A stretch of 30,251 nucleotides of DNA, taken from positions 1 to 30,251 of the forward strand of contig CAMLDH010000009.1 of the NCBI GenBank assembly GCA_946478765.1. Reading direction: 5' to 3'. The notes under the pieces were generated by a model. That model did not search any database and was not told where the DNA came from. It saw only the letters and a program-made list of their open reading frames with translations. The translations under genes and the position numbers were made by a program. Source of the stretch: an uncultured Oxalobacteraceae bacterium (lineage in GTDB: Bacteria > Pseudomonadota > Gammaproteobacteria > Burkholderiales > Burkholderiaceae). Below, in pieces: positions 10,400 through 19,964 of this stretch (positions within the stretch are counted from its first letter, which is position 1; the number at the start of each line of letters is the position of its first letter).

Positions 10400-11965
10400 T
10401 TAATGGCGGAAGTGCCGTGTACCCGTGAGCAACATCACCACGCCCTGTTCATCGGCCGCATCGATCACTTCCTGATCGCGCATCGAGCCGCCCGGCTGGA
10501 TCACGCAAGTCGCCCCTGCCGCCACCACGACATCCAGACCATCGCGGAACGGGAAGAACGCATCGGACGCCACCGCCGAACCGGCCAACGTCAATCCTGC
10601 ATTCTGCGCCTTGATCGACGCAATACGCGCCGAATCGACGCGGCTCATTTGACCTGCGCCGACACCCAGGGTCATGCCGTTGCCGCAGAACACGATCGCA
10701 TTCGACTTCACGAATTTCGCGACGCGCCATGCAAACATCATGTCTTGCAATTGCTGCGGTGTCGGCTGCTTCTTGCTCACCACTTTCAATTCCGCCACCG
10801 TGACGTTTTTGGCATCCGGCGATTGCACCAGCAAGCCGCCGCCGACGCGTTTGACGTCGTGCGCATTGAGGCCGCCGCCGAGCGGAATCTGCAGCAGGCG
10901 CACATTCTGTTTCGCCGCAAAAATCTGCCTGGCTTCGGCTGTGAACGAGGGCGCAATCAGCACTTCGACGAATTGCTTGGCCACCGCTTCGGCCGCCTTG
11001 CCGTCCAGTTCGCGATTGAAGGCGATGATGCCACCAAACGCCGAAGTCGGATCGGTTTGCAGCGCCTTGCCGTACGCGTCCAGCGGTGTCGCGCCGAGCG
11101 CCACGCCGCACGGATTGGCATGCTTGACGATCACGCAGGCGGTTTCATCAAACGTCTTCACGCATTCCCATGCCGCATCGGCATCACCGATATTGTTGTA
11201 TGACAGCTCCTTGCCTTGCAACTGCATGTAGTTGGCCAGCGCGCCCTCGAACGGCGCCGGATCGCAATAAAACGCGGCCGATTGATGCGGGTTTTCGCCG
11301 TAGCGCATTTCCTGCACTTTTTCGAAATGCAGGTTCAGTGTTTGCGGATAGCTGCTGCGTGTCGCGTGCTGTTTATCTTCACCCAGGCTGGTCAGATAAT
11401 TGGTGATGGCGCCGTCATACTGCGCCGTATGCGCAAACACTTTTTTCGCGAGCGAAAATTTGGTGTCGTAGCTGACGTCGCCATTGCCGGCTTTCAGTTC
11501 ATCCAGCACGCGGCTGTAATCGACCGGATCGCAGATGACGATCACATCCTTGTGGTTTTTGGCCGACGAACGCAACATGGTCGGGCCGCCGATGTCGATG
11601 TTTTCAATCGCATCTTCCAAAGAGCACTGGTCCTTGGCGACGGTTTGCTGGAACGGGTACAGGTTCACCACCACCATGTCGATAGTTGGAATGCCATGCT
11701 TTTCCAGCGCGGCGGCATGCTCCGGAAAATCGCGGCGCGCCAGAATGCCGCCGTGCACTTTCGGATGCAGGGTTTTCACACGGCCATCCAGCATTTCCGG
11801 AAAGCCGGTGTAATCGGCCACCTCGGTGACCTTCACGCCATTGTCCGCCAGCAGCTTGGCGGTGCCGCCGGTGGAGAGGATATTGACGCCCATCGCGGAA
11901 AGCGCGCGTGCGAAATCGAGCACGCCGGTTTTATCGGAGACGGAAATAAGAGCTTGTTTGATCAT
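10400..11965 (-). CDS. purH: Bifunctional AICAR transformylase/IMP cyclohydrolase PurH
   Basis: A 521-residue enzyme for the last two steps of IMP synthesis. The N-terminal cyclohydrolase domain begins [19 protein letters not shown] and holds [14 protein letters not shown] and [15 protein letters not shown]. The C-terminal transformylase domain carries [23 protein letters not shown] (the K-H pair of the formyl-transfer site) and the end [11 protein letters not shown]. The ATG at 11965 is preferred over the in-frame TTG at 11974 because family members begin [14 protein letters not shown]. It follows fis after about 120 bases that contain two inverted repeats. Linkage fis-purH-ruvC is the usual betaproteobacterial order. 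Confidence 0.98.
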   Translation of the reverse strand: MIKQALISVSDKTGVLDFARALSAMGVNILSTGGTAKLLADNGVKVTEVADYTGFPEMLDGRVKTLHPKVHGGILARRDFPEHAAALEKHGIPTIDMVVVNLYPFQQTVAKDQCSLEDAIENIDIGGPTMLRSSAKNHKDVIVICDPVDYSRVLDELKAGNGDVSYDTKFSLAKKVFAHTAQYDGAITNYLTSLGEDKQHATRSSYPQTLNLHFEKVQEMRYGENPHQSAAFYCDPAPFEGALANYMQLQGKELSYNNIGDADAAWECVKTFDETACVIVKHANPCGVALGATPLDAYGKALQTDPTSAFGGIIAFNRELDGKAAEAVAKQFVEVLIAPSFTAEARQIFAAKQNVRLLQIPLGGGLNAHDVKRVGGGLLVQSPDAKNVTVAELKVVSKKQPTPQQLQDMMFAWRVAKFVKSNAIVFCGNGMTLGVGAGQMSRVDSARIASIKAQNAGLTLAGSAVASDAFFPFRDGLDVVVAAGATCVIQPGGSMRDQEVIDAADEQGVVMLLTGTRHFRH

Positions 11966-11990
11966 GATGAACAATGCTGGAAGTGATTGA

Positions 11991-12084
11991 TAAGGTAAAA
12001 ACGGTAAGGCTGATCGACGTGCTGCGTCACTGCTTTTACCTTATGCATTTCCCGGCCATGCGCCGGCGCTCAAGCGGGAAATGC
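11991..12084. other. Two consecutive inverted repeats in the fis-purH gap
   Basis: The arms TAAGGTAAAA (11991-12000) and TTTTACCTTA (12034-12043) form one stem. GCATTTCCCG (12045-12054) and CGGGAAATGC (12075-12084) form the next, one base further on. The second ends 4 bases after the fis stop. They may set the relative expression of fis and purH; no T-run marks either as a classic terminator. Confidence 0.5.
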
Positions 12085-12088
12085 GCTG

Positions 12089-12322
12089 TTACAACAATCC
12101 GTGCTGTTGCAGTTTCTTGCGTAATGTATTGCGGTTGATGCCCAACATTTCGGCCGCTTGCGACTGGTTGCCTTCGGCCCGCGCCATCACGGCTTCGAGG
12201 ATCGGCTTTTCAACGGTAAAGACCACCATTTCGTAGACATTGGATGGTTGCTGTTCGCCCAAGTCCTTGAAATACTTTTCAAGGCTTTTCTTGACGATGT
12301 CCTGGATATTGTCTTTGCTCAT
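12089..12322 (-). CDS. fis: Fis family DNA-binding protein
   Basis: A 77-residue nucleoid-associated/regulatory protein of the Fis type. The C-terminal helix-turn-helix is clear: AEGNQSQAAEMLGINRNTLRKKL, the same as in Fis and the DNA-binding end of NtrC-type activators. It is shorter than the 98 residues of E. coli Fis at the N-terminal end, as is common in betaproteobacteria. It lies immediately downstream of dusB, the same conserved pairing as in E. coli. Confidence 0.95.
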   Translation of the reverse strand: MSKDNIQDIVKKSLEKYFKDLGEQQPSNVYEMVVFTVEKPILEAVMARAEGNQSQAAEMLGINRNTLRKKLQQHGLL

Positions 12323-12435
12323 GCTATGCAGTGGGATGGGCTTAATATTTTTTAAATACTTTCAACATTGCGGAACAAAGCGGGCATCGCATGCTTAAGC
12401 AAGCGGCACTTTGTCCTCAACATCTCAGATAAAGA

Positions 12436-13452
12436 TCAGGCAGCCAGTTTCTGTTCCGCCAGGCCGTATTGTAACCGCTCGCCATAGGCCGACTGCAATT
12501 CGAAGAAGGCATCGACGGCGGCAAGTTGTTCGTCGCAGCTTTCCAGCCGGTTCATCGTTTGCCGAAACGCTTCACCGCCGGCCAGGTCGCGCACATACCA
12601 GCCGATGTGTTTGCGCGCGGTACGCACACCCATGAATTCGCCGTAAAACGCATAGTGCGCGCGCAAATGTTCATCCATCAACGCCCGCACTTCCGCCACC
12701 ATCGGGCTGGGCAGATATTCGCCGGTACGCAGGAAATGATCGATCTCGCGGCAGATCCAGGGACGTCCCTGCGCGGCGCGGCCGATCATCACCGCATCTG
12801 CTTTGGTCACCGCCAGGACGAATTTTGCCTTCTCGGGCGTCGTGATGTCGCCGTTGGCCACCACCGGAATCGATACCGCAGCCTTGACCGCCGCAATCGT
12901 GTCGTATTCCGCTGCGCCGCTATAGCCATCGGCGCGCGTGCGGCCATGCAAGGTCAGCATCGCGATACCGCTCGCCTCGGCCATGCGGGCAATCGTCAGT
13001 GCATTCTTGTTGTGCCGATCCCAGCCGGTGCGAAACTTGAGCGTAACCGGCACATCGACTGCAGCGACTACCGCATCCAGAATCCGGCCGACCAGCGCCT
13101 CGTTTTGCAGCAACGCGGAACCGCACCAGCTTTGGCACACCTTTTTTACCGGGCAACCCATGTTGATGTCGATGATTTGTGCGCCGTGATCGACATTGAA
13201 TTTTGCGCAATTGGCCAGCATGGCCGGATCGGCGCCGGCGATCTGCACCGCTTTCGGTTCCATTTCGCCATCGTGATTGATGCGGCGCGCCGTCTTTTCA
13301 CTCGCCCACAAGCGCGGATCGGACGCGGCCATTTCAGACACCGCATAGCCGGCGCCGAGCTGTTTGCACAACTGACGGAAAGGCCGGTCCGTCACCCCTG
13401 CCATCGGGGCGACAAAGACATTGTTGCGGAGGAGATAAGGGCCGATATTCAC
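12436..13452 (-). CDS. dusB: tRNA-dihydrouridine synthase B
   Basis: A 338-residue flavin enzyme reducing uridines in tRNA to dihydrouridine. Family features are the start IGPYLLRNNVFVAPMAGVTDRPFR, the catalytic-cysteine segment DINMGCPVKKVCQSWCGSALL, TLHGRTRADGYSG, VVANGDITTPEKA and MIGRAAQGRPWI. Its partnership with fis downstream points to DusB rather than DusA or DusC. Neighbouring fis begins 113 bases later. Confidence 0.97.
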   Translation of the reverse strand: MNIGPYLLRNNVFVAPMAGVTDRPFRQLCKQLGAGYAVSEMAASDPRLWASEKTARRINHDGEMEPKAVQIAGADPAMLANCAKFNVDHGAQIIDINMGCPVKKVCQSWCGSALLQNEALVGRILDAVVAAVDVPVTLKFRTGWDRHNKNALTIARMAEASGIAMLTLHGRTRADGYSGAAEYDTIAAVKAAVSIPVVANGDITTPEKAKFVLAVTKADAVMIGRAAQGRPWICREIDHFLRTGEYLPSPMVAEVRALMDEHLRAHYAFYGEFMGVRTARKHIGWYVRDLAGGEAFRQTMNRLESCDEQLAAVDAFFELQSAYGERLQYGLAEQKLAA

Positions 13453-13648
13453 GACAAGACATGGCGAATGCGAAAGGCGCTATTTTATCCTTATCCGCCC
13501 GTTATCCCTAATCCAGTCGCAGCTTTTACCAACAAGCCCGGCGGCCCGCGCAAGAGGATTTACCGCGCCGCCGGTTTGTCGCATTCAGGATGCGTTGGCT
13601 TGCCCGCTCAGACATAAATGCGGGGCTGATCCATGGCGGGCGAAACCC

Positions 13649-14290
13649 TCATTCAATCTCGTCCAGCGCCGCAGTGCGCAGATGCGCGACATCGCCCCAT
13701 TGCATGAGCTGCAAAGCAGCGCCATCCCAGAAGAACCGATTGATGCTGGCGTTCAGGATGTCAAAATCGCGCGGCTGCAGCAAATCGATGCCTTTGGCCG
13801 CACGATACGCGCAATCGAGCACGCCGCCATGGGCGACCAGCGCCACCTTGCGATAACGGCCGTCCGCCGCAATACGCGTCATCGCGCCCACCGCGCGTGC
13901 GAAAAATTCGCGCAAGGTCTCCGCCACATGCACGCCCTCCGGATAGCGCGCATCGACTTCGCGCGCCTGCAACGCGGCATACGCTTCCGGATAACGCGCG
14001 CCGATATCGGCGTACAGCAATCCTTCAAATGCGCCGAAACAGCGCTCGCGCAGACCGGGCTCGATCTGCACCGCCATGCCGCGCGGCGTGGCAATCGCGC
14101 GTGCGGTTTGCAACGCGCGCTGCAAATCGCTGGCGATGATTGCATCGAGCTCTTCGCTCAACAACGCCTGACCCAATGCAGCGGCCTGACGCGTCCCTTC
14201 TGCGTTAAGTGCAATATCGAGATGACCCTGCAGACGCCGCTCGGCATTCCATGCGGTCTCGCCGTGGCGAATCAAGAGGATTTCTGTCAT
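13649..14290 (-). CDS. Histidine phosphatase family protein (phosphoglycerate mutase-like)
   Basis: A 213-residue member of histidine phosphatase branch 1. The catalytic block ILLIRHGETAWNAERRLQGH has R8, H9 and E11, and the second histidine block is VALVAHGGVLDC. The size suits the GpmB/CobC-like phosphatases rather than the glycolytic mutase of about 247 residues, so a phosphatase role is likelier; the substrate is unknown. Its start overlaps the stop of the PEBP gene by 4 bases (ATGA), which indicates translational coupling. A GC-rich inverted repeat lies between it and dusB. Confidence 0.9.
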   Translation of the reverse strand: MTEILLIRHGETAWNAERRLQGHLDIALNAEGTRQAAALGQALLSEELDAIIASDLQRALQTARAIATPRGMAVQIEPGLRERCFGAFEGLLYADIGARYPEAYAALQAREVDARYPEGVHVAETLREFFARAVGAMTRIAADGRYRKVALVAHGGVLDCAYRAAKGIDLLQPRDFDILNASINRFFWDGAALQLMQWGDVAHLRTAALDEIE

Positions 14291-14952
14291 GCGGTTCTCG
14301 CTCCACCGTAAGTGGGCCCAGCCAAAAACGGATTCAATGTGTAAAGGCCGATGAGTCTTGCTTGCGCCAGCACGTGCGCGCGTATCGCATCACGCACCTG
14401 CTGGCCCGTGAATTTTCCGTCGACCGGTACGCGTTCGATATCGAGCGCATACAACGTAAAGACGTAGCGATGCATGATCGCATCGTTCCACGGTGGGCAT
14501 GGCCCATCGTAGCCGTAGTAGTCGCCCGCCATGTCCGGATCATTCGCAAACCAGCCGGTGTAGTCGTTGAGGCCATGACGCACGCCGGCGCAATCGGGCA
14601 CGTCCGGGCCGGGCTTGCCGCGCGGCGTCACGCCATTGCTGAATTGGCCGGCGGCGAGCGCGGCAGAACCAGCCGGCAAATCGATCAAGGTCCAATGGAA
14701 GAAATCGACGCGCGGCAAATCGGCGGGGACTGTCTTGCCATCCTGGTTCACATCGTCGCCGCGCGACGGTACATCCATGTCATGACAAATCAGCGTCAAG
14801 GATTTTGTGTTGCCCGGCACCTCGCTCCACGCCAGATGCGGACTCTTGTTGGAAGACAAGCTGACGTGCGTCATGGGATCGATGACGCAAAATGCATATT
14901 CACCCGGAATGAAGCCGCCATCCTTGAAAGAATCGCTCCAGAATTTCATCAT
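14287..14952 (-). CDS. YbhB/YbcL family Raf kinase inhibitor-like (PEBP) protein
   Basis: A 221-residue protein of the phosphatidylethanolamine-binding fold. Visible signature blocks are NKSPHLAWSEVPGNTKSLTLICHDMDVP, FFHWTLIDLP, YYGYDGPCPPWND and HRYVFTLYALD. The conserved D-x-D and H-x-x-x-x-x-D ligands of the anion-binding pocket are within these blocks. It has no signal peptide, so it is probably cytoplasmic. The ATG at 14952 is chosen for AAAGGA 5 bases upstream. Function in bacteria is not settled. It forms one unit with the histidine phosphatase that follows. Confidence 0.92.
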   Translation of the reverse strand: MMKFWSDSFKDGGFIPGEYAFCVIDPMTHVSLSSNKSPHLAWSEVPGNTKSLTLICHDMDVPSRGDDVNQDGKTVPADLPRVDFFHWTLIDLPAGSAALAAGQFSNGVTPRGKPGPDVPDCAGVRHGLNDYTGWFANDPDMAGDYYGYDGPCPPWNDAIMHRYVFTLYALDIERVPVDGKFTGQQVRDAIRAHVLAQARLIGLYTLNPFLAGPTYGGARTA

Positions 14953-15014
14953 GGTTCCTTTCAATTGCAATGCAGGTAAAAATGTGATCCGGGGATGTGC
15001 GTCTGGTTCAGCAT

Positions 15015-15464
15015 TTACACTTTCGGCCTGACTTGCAGCCAGAACGTTACCGGCCCGTCGTTGGTCAACGACACTTGCATGTTGGCACCGAACTGCCCGG
15101 TTTCGACCCGAGCATGTTTGCTGCGCGCTTGCGCGACAAAATAATCGAACAGGCGCCGCCCCTCTTCCGGCACGGCAGCCGGCGTAAACGATGGCCGGGT
15201 GCCGGATTGCGTATCGGCCGCCAAGGTGAATTGCGGCACCAGCAACAAGCCGCCCGCCACATCCGCCACGCTGCGATTCATCTTGCCCGCGTCATCGGAA
15301 AAAACCCGGTAGGGCAGCAGCTTGCTCAACAGCGCCTGCGCTTCCCTGTCCGTGTCGCCGCGCTCCGCGCACACCAGCACCATCAAACCGGCATCGATGG
15401 CGCCGACCGTGATGCCATCGACGGCAACCGCAGCGTGCGTTACCCGCTGCAAAAGGGCGATCAC
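15015..15464 (-). CDS. dtd: D-aminoacyl-tRNA deacylase
   Basis: A 149-residue enzyme that removes D-amino acids (and glycine) from mischarged tRNA. It begins [17 protein letters not shown]. Key motifs are [20 protein letters not shown], in which PQFTL stands in place of the usual SQFTL, and the C-terminal Gly-cisPro motif [10 protein letters not shown]. It starts 13 bases after tyrS, so D-Tyr-tRNA clearance is co-transcribed with the synthetase that can make it. Confidence 0.97.
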   Translation of the reverse strand: MIALLQRVTHAAVAVDGITVGAIDAGLMVLVCAERGDTDREAQALLSKLLPYRVFSDDAGKMNRSVADVAGGLLLVPQFTLAADTQSGTRPSFTPAAVPEEGRRLFDYFVAQARSKHARVETGQFGANMQVSLTNDGPVTFWLQVRPKV

Positions 15465-15477
15465 GCGCGCTCCCGCA

Positions 15478-16749
15478 TCAAGCCAGTGTCACCCGTGCAA
15501 ACTTGCGCTTGCCGACCTGCACCACAAACGTCCCCGCATCCACCTTCAAGGCCTTGTCGCTGATCGCCGCACCGTCGATCCGCACGCCGCCCTGCTCAAC
15601 CATGCGCAGCGCTTCCGACGTCGACGCGCACAGATTCGCCTGCTTCAGCAATTGGCCGATGCCCAACGGTGCGCCGCTCAGGCTGACTTCCGCAACGTCA
15701 TCCGGAATGCCGCCCTTCGCGCGATTATTGAAGTCGGCCAATGCCTCTTCCGCCGCCTGGCGCGAATGGAAACGCTCGACGATTTCCTGCGCCAGCAACA
15801 CCTTGATATCGCGCGGATTGCGGCCTTCCGCCACGTCCTTCCTGAACTGCGCAATCTCGGCCAGCGAACGGAACGACAGCAGTTCGTAATAACGCCACAT
15901 CATCACGTCGGAAATGCTCATCACCTTGGCAAACATCGTATTGCCGGGTTCGGTGATGCCGATGTAATTGCCCTTCGATTTCGACATCTTTTCGACGCCA
16001 TCTAGGCCTTCCAGCAGCGGCATGGTCAGAATGCATTGCGGCTCTTGTCCGTAATCTTTTTGCAGCTCGCGCCCCACCAGCAAATTGAATTTCTGGTCGG
16101 TGCCGCCGAGCTCCAGATCGGAACGCAACGCGACCGAGTCGTAACCCTGCATCAGCGGATACAGCAATTCATGCACGGAAATCGGCGTGCCGGCCTTGAA
16201 GCGCTTGGTGAAATCCTCGCGCTCCAGTATCCGCGCGACGGTGTACTTGGCCGACAACTCGATCATGCCGCGCGCACCGAGCGGATCCGACCATTCGGAG
16301 TTGTAGCGGATTTCGGTCCGGGCCGGATCGAGCACCAGGCTGGCCTGCGCAAAATAGGTTTTCGCATTGGCCTCGATCTGTTCGCGCGTCAACGGCGTCC
16401 GCGTGATATTGCGCCCCGACGGATCGCCGATCATCGACGTGAAGTCGCCAATCAGGAAAATGACGGTGTGCCCCAGATTCTGCAACTGGCGCATCTTGTT
16501 GAGCACAACCGTGTGGCCCAAATGCAAGTCCGGCGCGGTCGGATCGAGGCCGAGCTTGATACGCAAGGGTTTGCCGGTTTGCTCGGCGCGCGCCAGCTTT
16601 TGCGCGAATTCGGTTTCGATCAACAACTCATCCACACCGCGCTTGGTAATTTCCAGGGCCTCCTTGACGGCATCCGACAGCGGAAGCGTTGACGACGGTG
16701 TGCCGGATGGCGTCGTTTTGGTATTAAGCAATTGCGGGTGAGCGTTCAT
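15478..16749 (-). CDS. tyrS: Tyrosyl-tRNA synthetase
   Basis: A 423-residue class I synthetase. HIGH motif HLGH at 76-79 (in [15 protein letters not shown]), [13 protein letters not shown], the tRNA/tyrosine pocket [10 protein letters not shown], and KMSKS at 254-258 are present. A C-terminal S4 domain ([18 protein letters not shown]) ends the protein. The pattern fits the TyrZ-like subgroup. The N-terminal 25 residues are rich in T, S and P and probably disordered. First gene of the long minus-strand series, divergent from the M23 peptidase gene. Confidence 0.98.
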   Translation of the reverse strand: MNAHPQLLNTKTTPSGTPSSTLPLSDAVKEALEITKRGVDELLIETEFAQKLARAEQTGKPLRIKLGLDPTAPDLHLGHTVVLNKMRQLQNLGHTVIFLIGDFTSMIGDPSGRNITRTPLTREQIEANAKTYFAQASLVLDPARTEIRYNSEWSDPLGARGMIELSAKYTVARILEREDFTKRFKAGTPISVHELLYPLMQGYDSVALRSDLELGGTDQKFNLLVGRELQKDYGQEPQCILTMPLLEGLDGVEKMSKSKGNYIGITEPGNTMFAKVMSISDVMMWRYYELLSFRSLAEIAQFRKDVAEGRNPRDIKVLLAQEIVERFHSRQAAEEALADFNNRAKGGIPDDVAEVSLSGAPLGIGQLLKQANLCASTSEALRMVEQGGVRIDGAAISDKALKVDAGTFVVQVGKRKFARVTLA

Positions 16750-16784
16750 TTGATGACAAAAGTTAAACTGTAAATGGGAAAAAT

Positions 16785-16807
16785 CAATACCATGTGTTTG
16801 GTATAAT
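16785..16807 (+). promoter_or_regulatory. Extended -10 promoter with inverted repeat, tyrS/M23 gap
   Basis: The sequence TGGTATAAT (16799-16807) is an extended -10 box (TGn-TATAAT) on the plus strand. It is half of an inverted repeat, ATACCA (16788-16793) and TGGTAT (16799-16804). The other half gives a TGGTATTGA-like box on the minus strand toward tyrS. It would start plus-strand transcription near 16814. Confidence 0.5.
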
Positions 16808-16887
16808 CATTGCCTCTTTTAATGTTGCTGGGCACCAATAAAGACCAATATCAGATTGCGTCGAAACAGCAAATTTTAACTTATTGC

Positions 16888-18255
16888 ATGTTCCCTATAG
16901 ATAAATTCACGCGTATTCGCGCGGGTGGCAGGCTTTTTTTTGGCTCTTCGCGCAAAACCCGCATCGTCTCCGCATCGGCGCTGATCTTGGCCGCATGCGC
17001 GTTTGGCGCCGCCGGCGTAGCCCCCATGGCGCCCGATGCATCGAATCTGCCGGTCAAGTCGATCACCGAGAAACTTGCATTGCCGCAGTTGTCGGAACAA
17101 GTCGCTGCCTTGTCCAGTCATGACCAGCATTATGTCAGCGAAGAAAAAGTCCGGGCGGGCGATACGCTTGCGGCATTGATGACGCGGCTCGGCATCAATG
17201 ACGACGCGGCGGCCAATTTCATCAAGTCGGACAACACTGCGCGCGCGGTGTTGCAACTGAAAGCCGGCAAACGCGTACAAGCGCAAATTTCGGGCGATGG
17301 CGAACTCGATTGGCTGAGCACAACCGTCGCCGATAGTCGCGACAATCCGGTCAAGAATATCGTGATTCAACGCGACGGCAAAGGCTTCAAGGCATTCGAA
17401 GCGCCGGCCAAGCTGGAAAAGCGGGTTGAGATGCATTACGGTGAAATCCGGTCATCGCTGTTTGCCGCGACCGATGCGGCGCAAATCCCGGATAATGTCG
17501 CCACGCAAATCGTCGACATGTTCTCTACCGATATCGACTTCGCCTCCGATTTGCGGCGCGGCGACCGTTTCAACGTGGTGTACGAGACATTCTGGCAAAA
17601 CGGCGAATTCGTGCGCGCCGGCCGCATTCTGGCAGCCGAGTTTTTGAATGCCGGCAAAACATTTCAGTCAGTCTGGTTCGATGAGCCGAACAGCCAGCAA
17701 GGCGGCGGCTATTACGGCTTCGACGGCAAATCCTTGAAAAAGGCATTTCTCAAATCGCCGCTCGAATTCTCCCGCATCTCATCCGGATTTTCGATGCGCC
17801 AGCATCCAATTTCGGGACAATGGAAACAACATAAAGGCGTCGATTTTGCCGCGCCCACCGGCACACCGATCCGGGCTGCGGCGGACGGCGTGATCGATTT
17901 CTCGGGCGTGCAAGGGGGTTATGGCAACATGGTTGTCGTCAAACACTGGGACAAGTTTTCCACTGCCTATGCGCACATGAGCCGCTTCGCTAACGGAATA
18001 CGCAAGGGTAGCAAGGTCAGCCAAGGAGAGGTGATCGGTTACGTCGGCACGACCGGCTGGTCCACCGGCCCGCATTTGCATTACGAATTCCGCGTCAATA
18101 ACGAGCCGCGCGATCCGCTGGCAGTGGATGTACCGAATGCGCAACCGCTGGCCGGCGCAGATTTGCAACGCTTCCGCGCAGTCGCATCCGACATGTCGCA
18201 CCGCTTCGCCTTGCTGGCGCCCGATGGCAACGACGCCAAACTGGCATCCAGATAA
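16888..18255 (+). CDS. M23 family peptidoglycan endopeptidase (MepM-like)
   Basis: About 455 residues. An N-terminal basic stretch and one hydrophobic segment (VSASALILAACAFGAAGVAP) anchor it in the inner membrane. A middle region follows (VRAGDTLAALMTRLGIND, like a LysM/OapA-type domain), then the M23 domain with SRISSGFSMRQHPISG, HxxxD zinc ligands H315 and D319 (HKGVD), and HLHYEF at 396-401. M23 enzymes cut peptide cross-links in peptidoglycan. All zinc ligands are present, so it should be active. The start is uncertain: ATG at 16888 is favoured, though ATG at 16822 and TTG at 16810 are in frame. anmK follows, linking cell-wall cleavage and recycling. Confidence 0.92.
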   Translation: MFPIDKFTRIRAGGRLFFGSSRKTRIVSASALILAACAFGAAGVAPMAPDASNLPVKSITEKLALPQLSEQVAALSSHDQHYVSEEKVRAGDTLAALMTRLGINDDAAANFIKSDNTARAVLQLKAGKRVQAQISGDGELDWLSTTVADSRDNPVKNIVIQRDGKGFKAFEAPAKLEKRVEMHYGEIRSSLFAATDAAQIPDNVATQIVDMFSTDIDFASDLRRGDRFNVVYETFWQNGEFVRAGRILAAEFLNAGKTFQSVWFDEPNSQQGGGYYGFDGKSLKKAFLKSPLEFSRISSGFSMRQHPISGQWKQHKGVDFAAPTGTPIRAAADGVIDFSGVQGGYGNMVVVKHWDKFSTAYAHMSRFANGIRKGSKVSQGEVIGYVGTTGWSTGPHLHYEFRVNNEPRDPLAVDVPNAQPLAGADLQRFRAVASDMSHRFALLAPDGNDAKLASR

Positions 18256-18305
18256 TTTATTTGCCGGGTTTGTCTGCATATATTGCAGGCAAATGCCGCA
18301 CTCTG

Positions 18306-18358
18306 AACCGTTCGCCGGTCAAGGCTTGTAAAATCGCCTTTCGACGAACGGTTTTTTT
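18306..18358 (+). terminator. Hairpin with T-run immediately before the anmK start
   Basis: The 9-bp arms AACCGTTCG (18306-18314) and CGAACGGTT (18345-18353) enclose a 30-base loop and run into seven T at 18352-18358, directly abutting the anmK ATG. It could end transcription of the M23 gene or act as an attenuator; the long loop lowers confidence. Confidence 0.45.
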
Positions 18359-19504
18359 ATGTCCACGCCATCCCACACTTCTCCTCTCTTCATCGGCCTG
18401 ATGTCCGGCACCAGCCTGGACGGCGTCGATGGCGTGCTGTCCTCGTTCTCCGACGATGCTTCCGGCACAAATCACACGCTGGCATCGGCGTATGTCGCGT
18501 TTCCGCCTGCCTTGCGCACCGATTTGATGGCGCTGCAGGCAAGCGGCGACAACGAGATCCATCGCGAAGCACTGGCGGCCAATGCATTGGCCGAACTGTA
18601 TGCGGCCTGCGTTACGCAATTACTGGCACGGGCTGGGCTGACGCCTGAGGCGATCTGCGCAATTGGCGTGCATGGCCAGACGATACGCCACCGGCCCGAA
18701 CTGGGTTATACACGCCAGACAAACAACCCAGCCTTGCTGGCCGAGTTGTGCGGCATCGACGTAATCGCCGATTTTCGCAGCCGCGATATCGCCGCCGACG
18801 GCCAGGGTGCGCCGCTGGTACCGGCTTTCCATCATGCGATGTTTGGCCGCCGGAATGAAACGCGCGTGGTGGCCAATATCGGCGGCATCAGCAATATCAG
18901 CGTACTGGAAAATGGGGAAGAGGCACGCGTCATCGGCTTCGATACTGGTCCCGGCAACGTGTTGATGGACGCGTGGATCGCGCAGCATCAAGCCAAGGAA
19001 TACGACGCAGACGGCGCTTGGGCCGCGTGCGGCAAGGTGGATGACGGACTGTTGGAGGCGCTGCGCAGCGACGCTTTTTTTACACTGCCGCCGCCGAAAA
19101 GCACCGGCCGCGACTTGTTTCATTCGGCTTGGCTGCGCTCCAGACTCGCGCCATTTGCGACGCTCGCTCCGGTCGACGTACAAGCAACCTTGGCGGCATT
19201 CACTGCCGGTACGCTGGCCGATACCATTGCCAGCCATGCATCTAATGCGAAAACGGTTTATGTATGCGGTGGCGGCGCCTACAACACCCATTTGATGCGA
19301 CGCTTGCAGGATGCATTGGTGTCTCGCAACCAAGCCGCGACTGTCTTGACGACCGACGCGCTCGGCGTCGCGCCCCATCATGTGGAAGCCTTGGCATTCG
19401 CGTGGCTCGCGCATCGCTTCACTGTGCGGCGGCCGGGCAACCTGCCGGCCGTGACCGGTGCCCGCGGATTGCGGATTCTGGGCGCGCTTTATCCGGTGAA
19501 ATAA
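18359..19504 (+). CDS. anmK: Anhydro-N-acetylmuramic acid kinase
   Basis: A 381-residue sugar kinase of the ASKHA fold that phosphorylates and opens 1,6-anhydro-MurNAc during peptidoglycan recycling. Markers are [14 protein letters not shown] at 11-24, [41 protein letters not shown] and [14 protein letters not shown]. The start cannot lie further in, because the next ATG falls inside the conserved N-terminal motif. No Shine-Dalgarno is visible: the ATG directly follows a T-run. It ends just before a perfect terminator shared with erpA. Confidence 0.97.
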   Translation: MSTPSHTSPLFIGLMSGTSLDGVDGVLSSFSDDASGTNHTLASAYVAFPPALRTDLMALQASGDNEIHREALAANALAELYAACVTQLLARAGLTPEAICAIGVHGQTIRHRPELGYTRQTNNPALLAELCGIDVIADFRSRDIAADGQGAPLVPAFHHAMFGRRNETRVVANIGGISNISVLENGEEARVIGFDTGPGNVLMDAWIAQHQAKEYDADGAWAACGKVDDGLLEALRSDAFFTLPPPKSTGRDLFHSAWLRSRLAPFATLAPVDVQATLAAFTAGTLADTIASHASNAKTVYVCGGGAYNTHLMRRLQDALVSRNQAATVLTTDALGVAPHHVEALAFAWLAHRFTVRRPGNLPAVTGARGLRILGALYPVK

Positions 19505-19517
19505 AATCCGGCGAAAT

Positions 19518-19549
19518 AAAAAAAGCGCAGCCTAGGCTGCGCTTTTTTT
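19518..19549. terminator. Bidirectional intrinsic terminator between anmK and erpA
   Basis: A perfect palindrome AGCGCAGCCTAGGCTGCGCT is flanked by seven A on one side and seven T on the other. It serves both convergent genes. Confidence 0.95.
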
Positions 19550-19565
19550 GCATTGAAACTCCGAA

Positions 19566-19913
19566 TCAGGAGAATGACGACCCGCAACCGCAGGTGGTGG
19601 TCGCATTCGGATTCTTGATCACGAATTGCGCACCTTCCAGATCATCCTTGTAATCGATTTCGGCGCCGACCAGATATTGGTAGCTCATCGAATCGATCAA
19701 CAAATGCACGCCATTCTTGGTCATGGTCGTGTCGTCTTCATTGACAATTTCGTCGAAGGTAAAGCCGTACTGGAAACCGGAACAACCGCCTCCCTGCACA
19801 AACACGCGCAATTTCAGGTCGGGATTGCCCTCTTCCTCGATCAACTGAGCTACTTTCATTGCAGCGCTATCGGTAAAGATAATCGGTGCGGGCATTTCGG
19901 TAACGGCATTCAT
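19566..19913 (-). CDS. erpA: Iron-sulfur cluster insertion protein ErpA
   Basis: A 115-residue A-type carrier that passes Fe-S clusters to apoproteins, including those of respiration and isoprenoid synthesis. The three cluster-binding cysteines are C44 ([12 protein letters not shown]), C108 and C110 ([11 protein letters not shown]). The ATG at 19913 is chosen for the strong AGGAG 8 bases upstream; an in-frame extension would add 8 residues. It lies 51 bases after the bactofilin gene. Confidence 0.96.
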   Translation of the reverse strand: MNAVTEMPAPIIFTDSAAMKVAQLIEEEGNPDLKLRVFVQGGGCSGFQYGFTFDEIVNEDDTTMTKNGVHLLIDSMSYQYLVGAEIDYKDDLEGAQFVIKNPNATTTCGCGSSFS

Positions 19914-19964
19914 TTCGGACTCCTGCAAGACAAGCAATGGTTCATTATAGCCGCTTGACGATTA

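Noticed and set aside
10250..11203. Plus-strand frame of 317 codons opposite purH
   Set aside because: His/Arg-rich shadow of purH.
13537..13577. GC-rich inverted repeat CCGGCGGC/GCCGCCGG after the histidine phosphatase gene as a terminator
   Set aside because: No T-run follows on the minus strand; it may fold but cannot be called a terminator.
12526..13617. Plus-strand frame of 363 codons opposite dusB
   Set aside because: Shadow of dusB; composition is not protein-like.
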